The notes: generated by a model from the sequence alone, not told the origin. Counted from the stretch's first letter, positions 35,560 to 47,619 are shown. The stretch: DNA of 64,000 nucleotides from Euphorbia lathyris (GCF_963576675.1 NC_088911.1:61899756-61963755); one strand, 5' to 3'. A program made the numbers and translations.

Positions 35560-35870
35560 TAATGGAGTGAGTGTGAGGCCTAACAGAGCAACTGTTTCTG
35601 GTTATTGGAAAGCCACCGGCACATATAAGCCTATCTATCTACACCAAAGGGTGTGTTAAAACTGACTGGATGAATATAGGCTCCATCATCAACAAATGTT
35701 AATGGATCCATGAGACATTAGACCCTTAATTAAGAAATGCTTTGTTTGTTTCAGTTGGATGATTGGGTGCTGTCTAGGAAGCAATGCACATGTGGAGTGG
35801 AGGATCAGGAGATACAAACAAGCTGTTCCTTTTCTCATTTTTTGGAACCAATTTAGAATACATGTACTAA
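35560..35870 (+). pseudogene. NAC transcription factor fragment (two exon remnants)
   Basis: NRATVSGYWKATGTYKPIYL (35580-35640) is the hallmark of NAC subdomain C/D. KTDWM and, in a shifted frame, EYRLHHQQM (35658-35700) fit subdomain D. After an intron-like stretch ending TTTGTTTCAG, LDDWVLSRKQC (35755-35787) matches the end of the NAC domain (normally LDDWVLCRIY). The N-terminal NAC subdomains A and B are absent, and a stop and frameshift are present, so this is a relic. It starts right beside the LINE fragment, which may have destroyed the 5' part. Confidence 0.75.
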
Positions 35871-36217
35871 GATTCTATTGTGGAATGAAATTATGTATTT
35901 AAAATTTGTGAAATTAAGATCCTTTACACTTGTTCCGATAAAAGATTCCAATTCCACTTCGCATCATCAAGCTCAAATGGACAAAACAAGCAAATTACTT
36001 GCAGTCTTTTGGGGATATATTCAAGATAATACATACCTAATCAAATGAGTGACGAGTTGTGTGACCATATCTGATGCTATATTTTAAGATCAAGTTTAAT
36101 TAGGTGAAGGGCAACAAAAAGGTGAATTGGTTTTTATAATCTTACTATTTACCTGTTTCTTAACCAACTTTTTTTTATTTACTTGTTATAAGAAAGAAAC
36201 AATTTTGATAAAGGGCT
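35871..36217. other. Region upstream of the P450 gene
   Basis: AT-rich with no coding signal. It presumably contains the promoter of the gene starting at 36218, but no TATA box stands out with confidence. Confidence 0.4.
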
Positions 36218-38245
36218 ATGAATTCACATAAGAAACAATTAGGATCAATGGGAGAGGATTCAGGGTACAATATGGGAATGTGGATAATAGGTTGTGCGAT
36301 TGTGTCATGGATATTTGCCCATAGATGGAATCAGAGAAACAACAAAGGACCAAAAACATGGCCACTTTTTGGTGCAGCAATTGAGCAGCTTGTCAATTAT
36401 GATAGAATGCACGATTGGCTTGTTAATTATCTATCTCACTTGAAAACTGTTGTCGTCCCTATGCCATTCACAACATACACTTACATCGCAGATCCTGCTA
36501 ATGTTGAGCATGTCCTTAAGACCAACTTCCCCAATTATCCTAAGGTAATCACTCTTCAGAAATTGTTAGGATTCATTGGTTTGTTGTTTTCTTTTAGTGT
36601 CTTAAATCCATATTTTTGGTGTGTTTGGTAATGGTGGCAATTAATGTGAAATGAAGGGTGAGACATACCACTCATATATGGAAGTGCTACTTGGAGATGG
36701 CATATTTAATGTAGATGGTGAACTATGGAGGAAACAAAGAAAGACAGCTAGTTTTGAGTTTGCATCCAAGAATTTGAGGGACTTCAGCACCATAGTTTTC
36801 AGGGAATATACCTTGAAGCTCTCATCTATCCTTAGTCATGCATCTTTCCAGAATCAAGATATAGAAATGCAGGTGAATAAAGTTGTTGTATTTACTTATA
36901 TCAATCTGAACAGAATGACAATTAGTAAGGAGTTTTCCCTTGCAGGCACTGCTCATGAGAATGACTTTGGATTCCATATGCAAAGTTGGTTTTGGAGTAG
37001 AAATAGGATCATTGGCTCCCAATCTTCCTGAAAATTGCTTTGCTCAGGCTTTTGATATTGCAAATATCATCGTCACACTTCGATTCATTGATCCCTTATG
37101 GAAAATAAAGAAATTCCTCAATGTGGGATCAGAAGCTCTACTTGACAAGAGCATTAAAACCATTGATGATTTCACCTACTCTGTCATTCGCACAAGGAAA
37201 GCAGAAGTAGAAGAAGCTCGAAAGATAGGCAATAACAGCAACAAGGTATTACTCCGCCACAATGATAATATAACAAGTATACATTATCTAACCAATATCT
37301 ATATGTATATATATATCAGGTAAAACATGACATATTATCAAGGTTCATTGAGTTAGGTGAAGACCCGGAAAACAATATGACAGAGAAAAGTCTCAGAGAT
37401 GTTGTGCTCAACTTTGTAATAGCTGGTCGAGACACAACAGCAACAACTTTATCGTGGGCAATATACATGATAATGACACATAATGACGTTGCTGAGAAGC
37501 TCTATGCTGAACTGAAAACTCTCGAAGAAGATAGGGCAAAGGAAGAGAACGTTTCGCTGCTTCAATCTAACTTGGATGATCCTGAATCGTTTACTCAAAG
37601 ACTAATGCAATATGCTGGTCTTTTGACTTATGATTCATTGAGCAAATTATATTATCTGCATGCAGTAATAACAGAAACACTTCGGTTGTACCCAGCAGTT
37701 CCTCAGGTAAATGTCTTAAATTAATCAATGACTAGTATGTATAAACTAGACAGATTAAGTAAAGCTAATAGTGAGTGAACATAGGACCCAAAGGGGATCG
37801 TGGAGGATGATATATTACCTGATGGAACCAAAGTGAAGGCAGGAGGAATGGTAACTTATGTTCCATATTCAATGGGAAGAATGGAATATAACTGGGGACC
37901 CGATGCAGCTTCATTTAAGCCTGAGAGATGGCTCAAAGATGGTTGCTTTCAGAATGCATCGCCGTTCAAGTTCACTGCATTTCAAGTAAGCAAAGGAGAT
38001 TTAACACTTGTAAACAAAACAACTATGCATATACTGAATCTTTTGTTACTTTATACCTTGTACAGGCTGGACCGAGGATATGCCTTGGTAAAGACTCTGC
38101 ATATCTCCAGATGAAGATGACACTCGCCATACTCTGTAGATTCTTCACATTCAAGCTGTTGCCAAATCATCCAGTGAAATACAGGATGATGACAACTCTA
38201 TCAATGGCACATGGCTTGAAGCTCAGAGTAGCCAGGCGATCATAA
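36218..38245 (+). CDS. Cytochrome P450, CYP704 family (CYP704C1-like)
   Basis: Six exons (36218-36544, 36657-36872, 36946-37245, 37320-37706, 37785-37985, 38066-38245), all joined in phase 0 at GT...AG introns, give 536 residues. An N-terminal membrane anchor (MGMWIIGCAIVSWIFAHRW, about residues 19-37) is followed by GPKTWPLFGAAIEQ and GDGIFNVDGELWRKQRK. The I-helix is VIAGRDTTATTLSW, the K-helix ExxR is ETLRLYP, the PERF-type motif is FKPERW, and the haem loop is FQAGPRICLGK with the ligand Cys. All P450 signatures are intact. The sequence fits clan CYP86, family CYP704, whose studied members are ER-bound fatty-acid omega-hydroxylases (CYP704B makes sporopollenin precursors). This one is closer to the less-studied CYP704C/A type, so the substrate is inferred. 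The upstream ATG is used. An in-frame ATG at 36248 would drop ten residues. Confidence 0.92.
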
Positions 38246-38848
38246 GATGCATATGTAATGTCAATCATGTTTTTCTAGTGATGTATGCTATATATCATTT
38301 CATATGGAAACAATTTCAAACAAAGCAATAAATCGTTCCAACAAAAAAACAAGTTGTTACCCGTATACTATCTGTATCTTTTTCAGTCTTTGACTAGCAC
38401 AGCCCTAAAAATATTGGCCAAAAACAATATTCTGACTTTCAGCCCCTGAACTTTGAGTAAAAGAGATTTAGCCCCTGAACATTGATATCAATAAAATGTA
38501 TCCTTAATGGACGGAACTGCCATAAAAAAACAAAAACAAAGTTCAAGGGCCAAATCTCACCATATCAAAGTCTAAGAGCCGAAAGTATTGTTTTTCCCTA
38601 AAACATCTCATTCCACTATCAATTTAGCAGAAGTAAGTTGAACATTTTCTGCATTATGAGGAAGTTTAATCCAGGGAAAAAGCAGAACACAGAGAAACAA
38701 TAGCTATTAGTAAACCTTGTATGATCATCTTCATTGTTCTGAAGCATATTCTCTTACAGAAATGTATGTACAACATAGTTTATCCTCATTTCTTACAGTA
38801 ACATGATGTATAGAAATCCATAACGTTGATCGCAGTCTCCTCTTCAAA
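38246..38848. other. Intergenic region between tail-to-tail genes, with a MITE
   Basis: Lies between the ends of the P450 (+) and MPO1-like (-) genes. About 38411-38602 has imperfect terminal inverted repeats: GGCCAAAAACAATATTCTGA on the left and a near-complement (CGAAAGTATTGTTTTTCCC) on the right, each followed inward by CCCCTGAACTTTG or its complement. This indicates a non-coding MITE. Confidence 0.6.
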
Positions 38849-41800
38849 TTAAACTAGCAACTTCTGCTTCTCCTCTTGCCACTCCCTGATTTGATCTTGA
38901 ATCTTTGCTTGAACATTAACATGAAACCCTGGATATGGCTCATAACCAAAGAAGATTTGAAGAGCCTGAAGAACAAAACGCAAAAGTATTAACTAGTCAT
39001 CAGATAGGAAGTGCCAATGGCCCATGAAAGCTAAAGTTGTAAGAAATTACCTCGAGGAGGACAAAGAAAGGAGCCATTACAAGGGCTTGAGTGAGGTTGT
39101 CCAAAAGAGCTGGCGCCCGTTTCTGGAGGATTTCAACTCTCAGACAAATTATTGTACATTGCAATAGGTATTGACAAACTTGCATATATAAAATAAGTTA
39201 CCTCAAAGACCCCATGGCCAATGAACTGTCCAGCCCAACAAACAATTTGAGCTACTAGAACAACCTGTAAAATGTTGTGTAATTCAAATTAAATGCACTG
39301 TGATTTGATTAATGTCTTCTTGCACTTTTTTATGCAACCATAACATGTATGCTTAGTGGCTCTAGCATAATATAATTTCTGTGATACAGACGCCTTTATT
39401 GGAAGGCATTACCAAAGAAAGAAGAAATTCAGCCTAATTACTTTCCTATTAATTAATTTCCAATTCCAGAATTTAAATTTATTTGCTTATGTTATTTCAG
39501 ACATTATTTTGTTTCCTTTGATTGTTAGTCTTGATTCCTATAATTTATGGGTGATATAATTATCCCTATAATTTAGGATCTAGAATTCTCTTGTATGCAG
39601 CCTATAAATAAAGGTTTTTCTATTCAATAAGATATCAATTTTTATTCTCTAAATTCAGAATTAGAGAGGGGCTCTGTCAATGAGTCTGCCTTTGTCAATT
39701 CAATATAGATTCGAAGAAGAGTTCTTTTGTGTCTAGACCTGTGACTAGATCCTACAACAAGGTTCGTAACAACTTGGTATCAGAGCTTGGCGCCATGGGT
39801 GACACGCAAAATTTGGCATCATGGAACAAATGTCGTCTCGTCAACGTGCACTGGAGGAACAAATTGCAGAAGTATCAGTTTCAATTCAGGAGAAAGAGAG
39901 GGATCCAGCAGCAATAATATAGAGGGACAAAACAATGTAATTCCTGGCAGGAACGGAAACTCGGGTTTAGGTGGCAGACCTGAACCACAGACAGGAGGAT
40001 CTATGGTACCTCGTTATTCCAAGATAGAATTTCCGACCTATGATGGTACTGATGACCCTTTAGGGTGGCTGAAAAGGTGCGATAAATTCTTCATCAATAA
40101 AAAAACTGCTGAAGGAGATAAGGTGAGCCTAGCTGCATTCCATCGATTGGGTGACACCCAACTATGGTTTGATCAAATTGAGCAGGAGGAGGCAGAACTA
40201 AATTGGGGGCGATTTAAGGAGTTTTTTCATGTGAGGTTTGGGCCAGCTATTAGTAATAATCCCTTGGGAGAATTAGCCAACTTCAAGCAGTTTAGTTCAG
40301 TCGAAGAGTATCAACGACAATTCCAATCATTATTAGCTTGGACTTCAAGACTTCTTCCTCACCAACAAGTGAATCTTTCTAGCGTTGGGTTGAAAGAAGA
40401 ACTCCGGATTGATGTTGAGTTGCAACAGCCAAGTAACCTCGGAATTGCTATGAAAATGGCTCGGACATTAGAACATAAGCAAAGAATCTCACAATCAACC
40501 TTAGCCTCGCAATCCAACACAAACTTGTCCATCCCCAAATCTAACAGAAGCGAAACTGTTATCTCCACTAGCAAGAACATGGTTGCAAGAGGTGGGGAAT
40601 AAATTGTCAAATCAATGGGAGGTGGTAGTAAATTGCGCTCTTCCACGCCATTTTTCAAGAAGCTGACACGAGCACAAATGTGTGAAAGGAGGGCCAAAGG
40701 AATGTGTCATAATTGTGATGAATCTTATACACAGGGACATAAATGCAAGCGGTTATTCTGGATTGAGGTAGTAGATTCAGATAATGAAGAGGAAGAGACG
40801 ATAGAAGATCTTGAGATTTCTCTAAATGCCATTAGCAGAACCTGCAATTCTCCTACCATGCAGATACTAGCGAAGATATCAGGTGTTAGTGTTTCAGTGT
40901 TGGTCGATTTGGGCAGCACACACAACTTTCTTCGTGAGAGCTTGCTTCCAAGTTTGGGACTAAAGATTTGGAAACGACCAGGGTTGCAAGTTTCATACGA
41001 GTTAAATCAGAATGTTAAGAATAACTATTAGATGCTGGATTTGATGTTGTAGCTGGATGTTACAAGGGAAAAGGTACATGATTTAGAATGAAGAACAGAA
41101 CTCGGGATCTTGTGATGCTGACAAGACCATAACCAGTTTTTCTCCCCAGCTTAGAATTAAATCTAAAAAAACTAGAGAGTAGTAAAACCTCAAACACTAC
41201 TAGCAGGAACAGATAACTAGAAAACACTTAAATAAGAATGGAAAATTAAAGTGGTGTGATATACGGCTAAACTGTGCATATTTATAACTAATTATGGAAA
41301 CTTCAATATCCACCACCCAATTGACGATGCAAACAGTAAAAGAACAAGTTATACTCACCATATAAGCAAAAGAAGGTTAAAAAGGCAAAACATGATCAAA
41401 TGTGTTGCCAAATATTAGAAGGACTAATTGGTTATTTGCCAAGTTAGGGAGACAGTTATTCTGTTAGTAGTTAATTTGTTATTCTATTATTTGCTTAGCT
41501 GTTATCTTCTACTAGCTGATTTATTCTGTTCTGCATTTAGAATCATATTGTTAGCCTATTTTGGACGGTAGCTAGGTTGTTATGTCAGCTGTAGAATCTA
41601 GCTGTATTAGTAACCTCCCGCTGACCTCAACTGAGTATAACTGCTTTTAAGGTCATACTATTGCTATTGCAATCTATCAATAAATTATCAAAATCATTCA
41701 TTTCTCTCTCCAGTCTTCCTCTCTTTCTGTTCCCTTCCTTCTCTGTTATCTCATCTATTCGTATAAGAGATCCTTTCCTCTGGGCATTTTGTGAATGGTA

Positions 41801-44040
41801 AACAAACCCTACAAGAAAACTAGAAGCAGCAACTCAACAAGCCAAGGCAGCTATGGAAGCGTTAGAACAACAGCTCAAAGAGCTCACTGCTCAATTCCAT
41901 GACAGATCTGAGGCGACAGCAGAAAAACTGTAGAGGATTGCAAGCAAATTTCAAGGAGGTTCAGTCTGCCAACAGAGGCGAATAGAATCCCATGCCCCCT
42001 ACCCAGAGATACTTCACCCCTTAACAGTTCCAGACTCAACATGGAAAGACATTAACATGGACTTTGTAGGACTCCCTAAGTCTGCAGGTTATGACACGAT
42101 TTTGGTAGTTGTGGACAAATTCACCAAAAGTGGTCATTTTCTACCACTCACCCATCCCTTTTTTTGTGGCCACTGTAGCTAAGGCCTTTCTTGACAATGT
42201 ATTCAAACCACATGGTATGCCTCGAGCCATTTTCTCAGACAAGGACATGATTTTCACACGGATCTTCTGGAGAGAGCTAATGAAACTTCTGGACACTCTA
42301 CTGCTACTCAGTAGGGCTTATCATCCTCAGATTGATGGACAGACTGAAAGATTGAATAAATGCCTCGAAAGATACTTTAGGAGTATGTGTTTATTAACTC
42401 CAAGGAAATAGGCTGAGTGGTTGGGGTTAGCTGAGTATTAATATAACTGTAGTTATCACAGTTCACTTGAAATGACCCCCTTTCAAGCCTTATATGGGGT
42501 AAGCCCACAGCTGTCGGTCTTGCCAATTAATGACTCTACTGTAGCAACAGTGGAAGACGTTCTCCAGGCCAAACAGGAGATGAATTTGGCCCTCAAAGAC
42601 TACCTCACTCAAGCACAAAACCACATGAAATAGTTTGCAGATAGGCATAGACCTGACATGGAATTTCAAATTGGTGATTAGGTGTTCCTTAAGCTCCAAC
42701 CCTACAAACAGTCTACTATAGTAGTTAGGAGCTTCCAAAACTCTTAGCCAAGTATTAGAGTGTTGGCCAAGGTTGGGAAGGTAGCAAGCTTCAACTTCCT
42801 CCTAATTATAGGGTCCATTCAATTTTCCATATGTCCTTACTTCAGAAGAAACCAGACCCTCAGAAGTCCCTTTGACTACACTACCTCCTATTGAGGATGG
42901 CCTGACGGTAATTTAGCCTTTAAAGGTGATCAATTCCAAGAATGCTATAGTGGATGGCAAGGTTGTGCCTCAACTTCTGATTCCTTAGTACGATCTATCT
43001 CCCGTTGATGCTATGTGGGAGGACTATTCCATGCTAGCAACTCAGTTTCCGGAGATCATACATTCTTGGGGACAAGAATGCACCCGGGGGTATTGTCACG
43101 TACCAACGCAAGAAAGACTGATTGGTTATTTGCCAAGTCAGGGTGCCATTGATTCTAGTTATTCTGTTAGTAGTTAATTTATTAGTCTATTATTTCCCTA
43201 GTTGTTATCTTCTACTAGCTTTTTTTTCTGCATTTAGAATCATATTGTTAGCCTATTTTGGAAGGTAGCTATCAGCTATAGAATCTAGCTGTATTTGTAA
43301 CCTTATGTTGCCCTCAGCTGAGTACAATGGTCATACTTTTAGTATTGCAATCTATCAATGAATTATCAAAATTATTCCTTTCTCTCTCGAATCTTCCTCT
43401 CTTTCTTTTCTCTTCCTTCTCTCTTATCTCATCTAGTTTCAATTTCTTTCTAAAATACTAATAGTAAGTGTACTAACGTGGCAACTTCTACCATCAAAGT
43501 GAGTAATACAAGCAAGACCCAAATATTCATATTCTATAATAAATGATTGTTTTCACAAGATGAACATAAAATTTAGAAGGTACACATAACATAAATTACA
43601 AGGAAATACTAAACAATTAGTTTGTATTATATTGAGTCAGTAAAACAAAAGGTTGTTTTGAATATGACAGAAGAAGGGGGAAAATTTACCTTCCAAGCGA
43701 GAGAAAAGCCAAGCAATCTAGCGAGGAAACTAGTAGAAACCCAACAAAAGGCACAAAGAAGAGCAGCAAAAGAACCGGCTTTAGGATCAAGACAGATATA
43801 AAAGAGTGCATATATCAAAGTAAACAAGAATCCAAAATTGAAAAGGAGAACCGCATCATTATGACCAAAGAGAGAGAAGGTAAGTTTGAAAAGGGAAGGT
43901 GTGAAATAAAGAATGAGAATAGCAGTGAATAAGATCGGCCACACAAATATCATGTGAATGAGCACATTCATGGGGTTACTATGGTACGAGCCATAGAAGG
44001 CAAAGAGCTTCTCTAAATCAAATAATCCAGCCTTTCCCAT
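38849..44040 (-). CDS. MPO1-like (DUF962/YGL010w) 2-hydroxy fatty acid dioxygenase
   Basis: Four exons on the minus strand (44040-43690, 39264-39202, 39122-39051, 38965-38849), all phase 0, encode 200 residues, the usual family length. The start [20 protein letters not shown] is followed by [16 protein letters not shown], which holds the conserved His...Asn...His set. The second exon ends [10 protein letters not shown] and the third begins [10 protein letters not shown], the second conserved His-Glu-Arg block. Four hydrophobic segments indicate an ER membrane protein. In yeast the homologue Mpo1 is an Fe(II)-dependent dioxygenase that removes one carbon from 2-hydroxy fatty acids during phytosphingosine breakdown. 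The same role here is inferred. The first intron is 4.4 kb because it contains two decayed Ty3 elements (39380-41036 and 41401-43435), while all coding parts remain intact. Confidence 0.92.
39380..41036 (+). mobile_element. Ty3/gypsy element, 3'-truncated (LTR, gag, protease), in MPO1 intron 1
   Basis: A 5' LTR (start uncertain, end about 39771, TATA-like CCTATAAATAAAGG near 39601) is followed by TGGTATCAGAGC (39775-39786), a tRNA-Met primer-binding site. Gag and the start of the protease follow, then the element stops at about 41036. No reverse transcriptase, integrase or 3' LTR of this sequence is found. It is in antisense orientation to the host gene. Confidence 0.75.
39787..41031 (+). pseudogene. 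Ty3 gag plus retropepsin start
   Basis: The frame contains [20 protein letters not shown] and [13 protein letters not shown] (retrotransposon gag domain), and an in-frame stop at about 40600. It then continues [19 protein letters not shown], the CCHC knuckle [14 protein letters not shown] and an acidic linker. Next comes [12 protein letters not shown], the retropepsin active site with Leu in place of the usual Ser after the catalytic Asp. The reading ends at TAG 41029-41031. The stop, altered active site and missing pol make it inactive. The N-terminal 50 residues are in a frame that does not look genuine, so the true gag start is unclear. Confidence 0.75.
41401..43435 (+). mobile_element. 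Deleted Ty3/gypsy element with both LTRs and integrase remnant
   Basis: Two related LTRs (about 41401-41755 and 43094-43435) share CTGTTAGTAGTTAATTT, TGTTATCTTCTACTAGC and TCATATTGTTAGCCTATTTT in order. A purine-rich CCGGGGGTAT precedes the second LTR. Between them lie a coiled-coil-like gag scrap ([17 protein letters not shown], near 41850) and an integrase core with [28 protein letters not shown] and [15 protein letters not shown]. This continues across several stops into a C-terminal integrase region ([15 protein letters not shown]). Most of gag, all of protease, reverse transcriptase and RNase H are missing. It lies antisense in the MPO1-like intron. Confidence 0.8.
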
Positions 44041-44170
44041 TACGAACAGAAGAGAAGATTAGAAAAGGATTTTCTTGAAAAGGTTGTTTGATAGGATAGG
44101 AGAATCAGAAGTCAGCATAAATACGTCATCGTGAAATTGAGAAGTAGCCCCATGATTGTTGGGATAGAAA

Positions 44171-44201
44171 AGGAGGAGGAGGAGGAGGAGGAGGAGGAGG
44201 A
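44171..44201. repeat. (GGA)n / (TCC)n microsatellite in the MPO1-like 5' region
   Basis: About ten GGA units 130-160 bases upstream of the minus-strand ATG at 44040. On the gene's strand this is a TCC-rich tract, common in plant 5' UTRs and promoters. Confidence 0.85.
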
Positions 44202-44209
44202 CGGAAAGT

Positions 44210-44620
44210 GATGAAGAGAAAATTGTAAATCAGAAGAGACTTTTCAAGTTCCATTATTCTATGGAAAGGTTATATAGCTAATTTTGACTAATTGTGCGCG
44301 TAATGTGTTAAGTTAAGATAACAAGACAAGTAGTGAAAGATTCACCTAAGGCAATACTTATCCTGCGAGCGACATCACCTGACCTTCTAATAATAGGGCA
44401 ACTTTAATTTTTCATTAAAAAAAATAAAGACACCTTTTGGTTCATACTGGATTTTTCTTCGTAATAATAATTTATTCTTTCTAACGTTGATTTAACGTCA
44501 TTTTCAGATTAATATTCATTTAACCCCAAACCAAACCGAATGTAAAATTCACCTGTTTCAATGCCAATAAACCAGAAAATAATACTTTGCTTTTATGTGC
44601 GTTAGTTTTGAAAAAAAAAA
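44210..44620. other. Upstream region of MPO1-like gene
   Basis: No coding signal. Presumed promoter of the minus-strand gene, no clear element identified. Confidence 0.4.
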
Positions 44621-44816
44621 AAAAAAAATTATAAAACTGGGTCAAATTAGAGGCCCATTTACTCAACCTACTACGTATCTAGATTGATTTTGTGTGATTT
44701 TCTCATAATACCCTCAATATTTACGCGCGTTTCACTCCCTCCCGTCTGATTTCGCAGATTTCATATTATGCGAAGCCTGCGAAACAAATGTTTGGGTTTA
44801 TATGCGAAGCTAAAGT

Positions 44817-45579
44817 CAGGGCCGGTCCTGATATTTTAGGGACCCTAGGCGGAATAATAAATAAAGACCATTTTAATAAAAAAAATTATGTAAAAAAATT
44901 TAAAATAAATTTCAATACATTATAAACAAAAAAGTATTTTTCTTTCAAAAAAATAAACAAAAAAGTATTTCATCAATAATTATATGGTACGTATTATTAT
45001 GTTCATTAAATATAATTGTTTATCCAAAATCAAAAAGATGTTTCACAATTTCTTTAAATTATAGATTAAACCCCTATTTGGCTCATGTGATATCCAAAAT
45101 TTTATCATTTGGCTAATGTGGTATTATTTGATAACATTTGTCCATTAGAGTATTTTCATAAGTGATAAAAAATTAACAAATCGATTAATTTTCCATCCAA
45201 AAAAATTAACCAATCGATGAAATATATGCTTAATTCTTAAATTAACCATTAATTTATATTTAAAAATCAATTAAACCTCTTTTAAATTTAAAATATTAAT
45301 TATTTGGATCCTTTAAAACTTAACCTTAGTAAATATATATAGACTCTTAATTTATAAACCTTAATCTTTAAAATGTGTTTTCTGAGAAAAAAAATAAATT
45401 GCCATTATGGGGAATCGAACATGAGTTCATGTGCTTTAACCATTGAGATACTTATTAACTTATGTAATATTTCATTTTTTACTCTATAAATATACATATT
45501 TCTAAAATTAAATTTGGGCCCCCTACGTCCTTGGGCCATAGGCCAGTGCACTCCTGGCCTAGGCCCAGGGCCGGTCCTG
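44817..45579. mobile_element. Non-autonomous hAT element, 763 bp, 8-bp TSD
   Basis: Ends are CAGGGCCGGTCCTG and, on the other strand, CAGGACCGGCCCTG (12 of 14 matching). A perfect 8-bp duplication GCTAAAGT lies at 44809-44816 and 45580-45587. CAGGG-type ends with an 8-bp duplication are diagnostic of the hAT superfamily. No transposase is present. Confidence 0.88.
45400..45455 (-). other. tRNA-like A/B box segment inside the hAT element
   Basis: On the minus strand TATCTCAATGGTTAAAGCAC (A-box like) and GTTCGATTCCCCAT (B-box like) are about 12 bases apart, closer than in a tRNA. It is probably a tRNA-derived scrap. Confidence 0.3.
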
Positions 45580-45879
45580 GCTAAAGTTTGGTTTACTTGA
45601 TGAAATTTGTTCGCATATGCGAAGCCTGCGAAGCTAAATTTTGGTTTACTTGATGAATTTAGTTCGTATATGCGAAGCCTTGATATGTTGTAAAGCTAAT
45701 TCGCGAAGTGGTATATAACAAAAAATGGCAAACAACAACGGATTCTAACATTAAAATCATAACATTATCAAAATTTACAACAAGATTGCCACAATAACAA
45801 CATTAAAATCACAACAACATCAAAATTTACAACAAGATTGCCACAATAAACTCCTAACAAAGCACATTCACTCCTAAAG

Positions 45880-46930
45880 TGGTTGGTTAGGAGAGATTGT
45901 GCCAATAATCCGGTACCAATTTTGAATCAGATCTATGAATTCATGAATTCACATCTTAGAGTTCATGTGTTTCACTGTTCGGACACTTATGTGCGTATGC
46001 ATATTTGTAAAAAATGGAAATTTATAGAGATCAAAGTTATTACAATAGATGTGATACAAAATCTGGGATAAGGCACACACTATACATGTTCAAATTAAGG
46101 GCTATATATCTCCAACAAGTGTATAGTTCCAAGTTTGATACATGCACATCGAGCAGCTATATATCTCCAACGGGTGTATAAAACTAGAAGCTCTTAATAG
46201 TATACCGACCGCATGAACTATTTATAAAGTATGAATGAGATTGAGAAGAGAGTTGAACTTTGTTCCATTACGTGCGAGTGTGAGATGTTAGGATTATTCG
46301 GGTCGTAGACCGAATGATAGTTACGTTCGTAATAGTAATGAGTCAGATCCATCTAATTAAAGAGATGAAGGATTAGGGCTTGGATGTTTTTCCTAATCTT
46401 TAAGCTATAAATAGATAGCTTAAACCAGCTAAAACGCTAATCTCATAAGCTCCCTATCTAGGCTAACAGAGACAAATTAATTGCCTCCTTCTAACTCCCT
46501 ATCTATCTTAGTCATTTGCTATTAGTTTGTGGACTTATCATTTTCATCTCCTAATTTCAAGTGATCCATGGTTAGTAATAAAAGATTGTGGTGATCTGTT
46601 CTTCAAAAAGTAAGCGTTAAAACTATATCCATATTTAGATTATTATGGAATAATCCCTTCATTTTATATATATAAAAAAAACTAGATAACTTTTTAAAAT
46701 TTTATAATATACTAATTAATATATATATATATATATAATATTAATTCAATTCATATATAATTAAAAACAAAATCTAATAAACTAATTAAGACTGACTTAA
46801 AGATTTGAGATGACTTAAAATAGAGATTTCAATTTTAATTAGGAGATAATCCACTTAAAAGATGTTCGAAAAATCTCGAACCGATGAATTGGATAAATTA
46901 TATATATAAAAAAAACAATATCTAATAAAA
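45880..46930. other. Non-coding stretch, possible LTR-like segment
   Basis: GCTATATATCTCCAAC occurs twice (46099 and 46156). Around 46280-46600 a CTATAAATAG TATA-like box near 46406 is followed by a CT-rich leader, which could be an LTR or a lost promoter. No matching second LTR was found. Confidence 0.35.
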
Positions 46931-46936
46931 AAAGGG

Positions 46937-47430
46937 GAAAGTTCAAATAAAACCTCTGTGGTTTCATTAATTTTCAGATAAATGATTGTGGTTTACTTTT
47001 TGTCAAAACGATGACTGAGGTTTCACACTTTTAATAATGCTATTAAAACTATCTTTAACGACCTGAAAATGAAATTTTTTAAGAATTAAAGTTGTTCAAT
47101 GTCATATTTTCTATGGAACTACATTTTTTATTTTAGAAAATCATCTTTTTTGGAACTTTCTCTCTCTAAACATTAACTTTCTCTCTCTTTACCAAACATC
47201 ATCTAAATAATCTCGAAATAAAAAAGTTGAAGAATTAAAGTTGCTTAAAATATTAGTAGTTCTTAAAATATGTCATTTTTGAAGTTGTTAATGGTGATTT
47301 TAATAGTATCAATCGAAAAAGTCCTTATTTTGGTAAAATTGAAAACCTCAGTCATCGTTTTGACAAAAAGTAAACTACAGTTTTTTATTTGAAAATTAGT
47401 AAAACCACAGGAGTTTTATTTGAACTTTAC
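46937..47430. repeat. MITE with ~95-bp terminal inverted repeats
   Basis: The left end reads AAAGTTCAAATAAAAC, then GTTTACTTTTTGTCAAAACG ATGACTGAGG. The right end is its near-complement over about 95 bases. The total is about 494 bp with no coding. The flanks are A-rich and no clear target duplication can be read. Confidence 0.75.
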
Positions 47431-47619
47431 TCTAAAAAAAATTAAAATATTTAACGTTGTGTTGATGTAAATTATGAAAAAGATATGAGTTATTTTGGTT
47501 TAGTGTAAAAAAAAGGAAATAAAAAATGAGAAGAAGATAAGGAGGGTTGACAGATGGCAAAATAGTAAGGTAGCGATAGGAGAAATGATCCAGCAGGCAG
47601 TTGGTATTCTTATTTGTGA

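Larger units (their letters stand above)
44620..45870. repeat. Unclassified dispersed repeat with GCGAAGCCTGCGAA words, copy 1
   Basis: Starts with ATTATAAAACTGGGTCAAAT and carries GCGAAGCCTGCGAA at about 44770 and 45618. A 50-base segment (CATTAAAATCATAACATTATC...) is repeated with variation near 45750-45850. The same start and words occur at 50520-51640. No coding capacity seen. It is interrupted by a hAT-type element. Confidence 0.55.
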
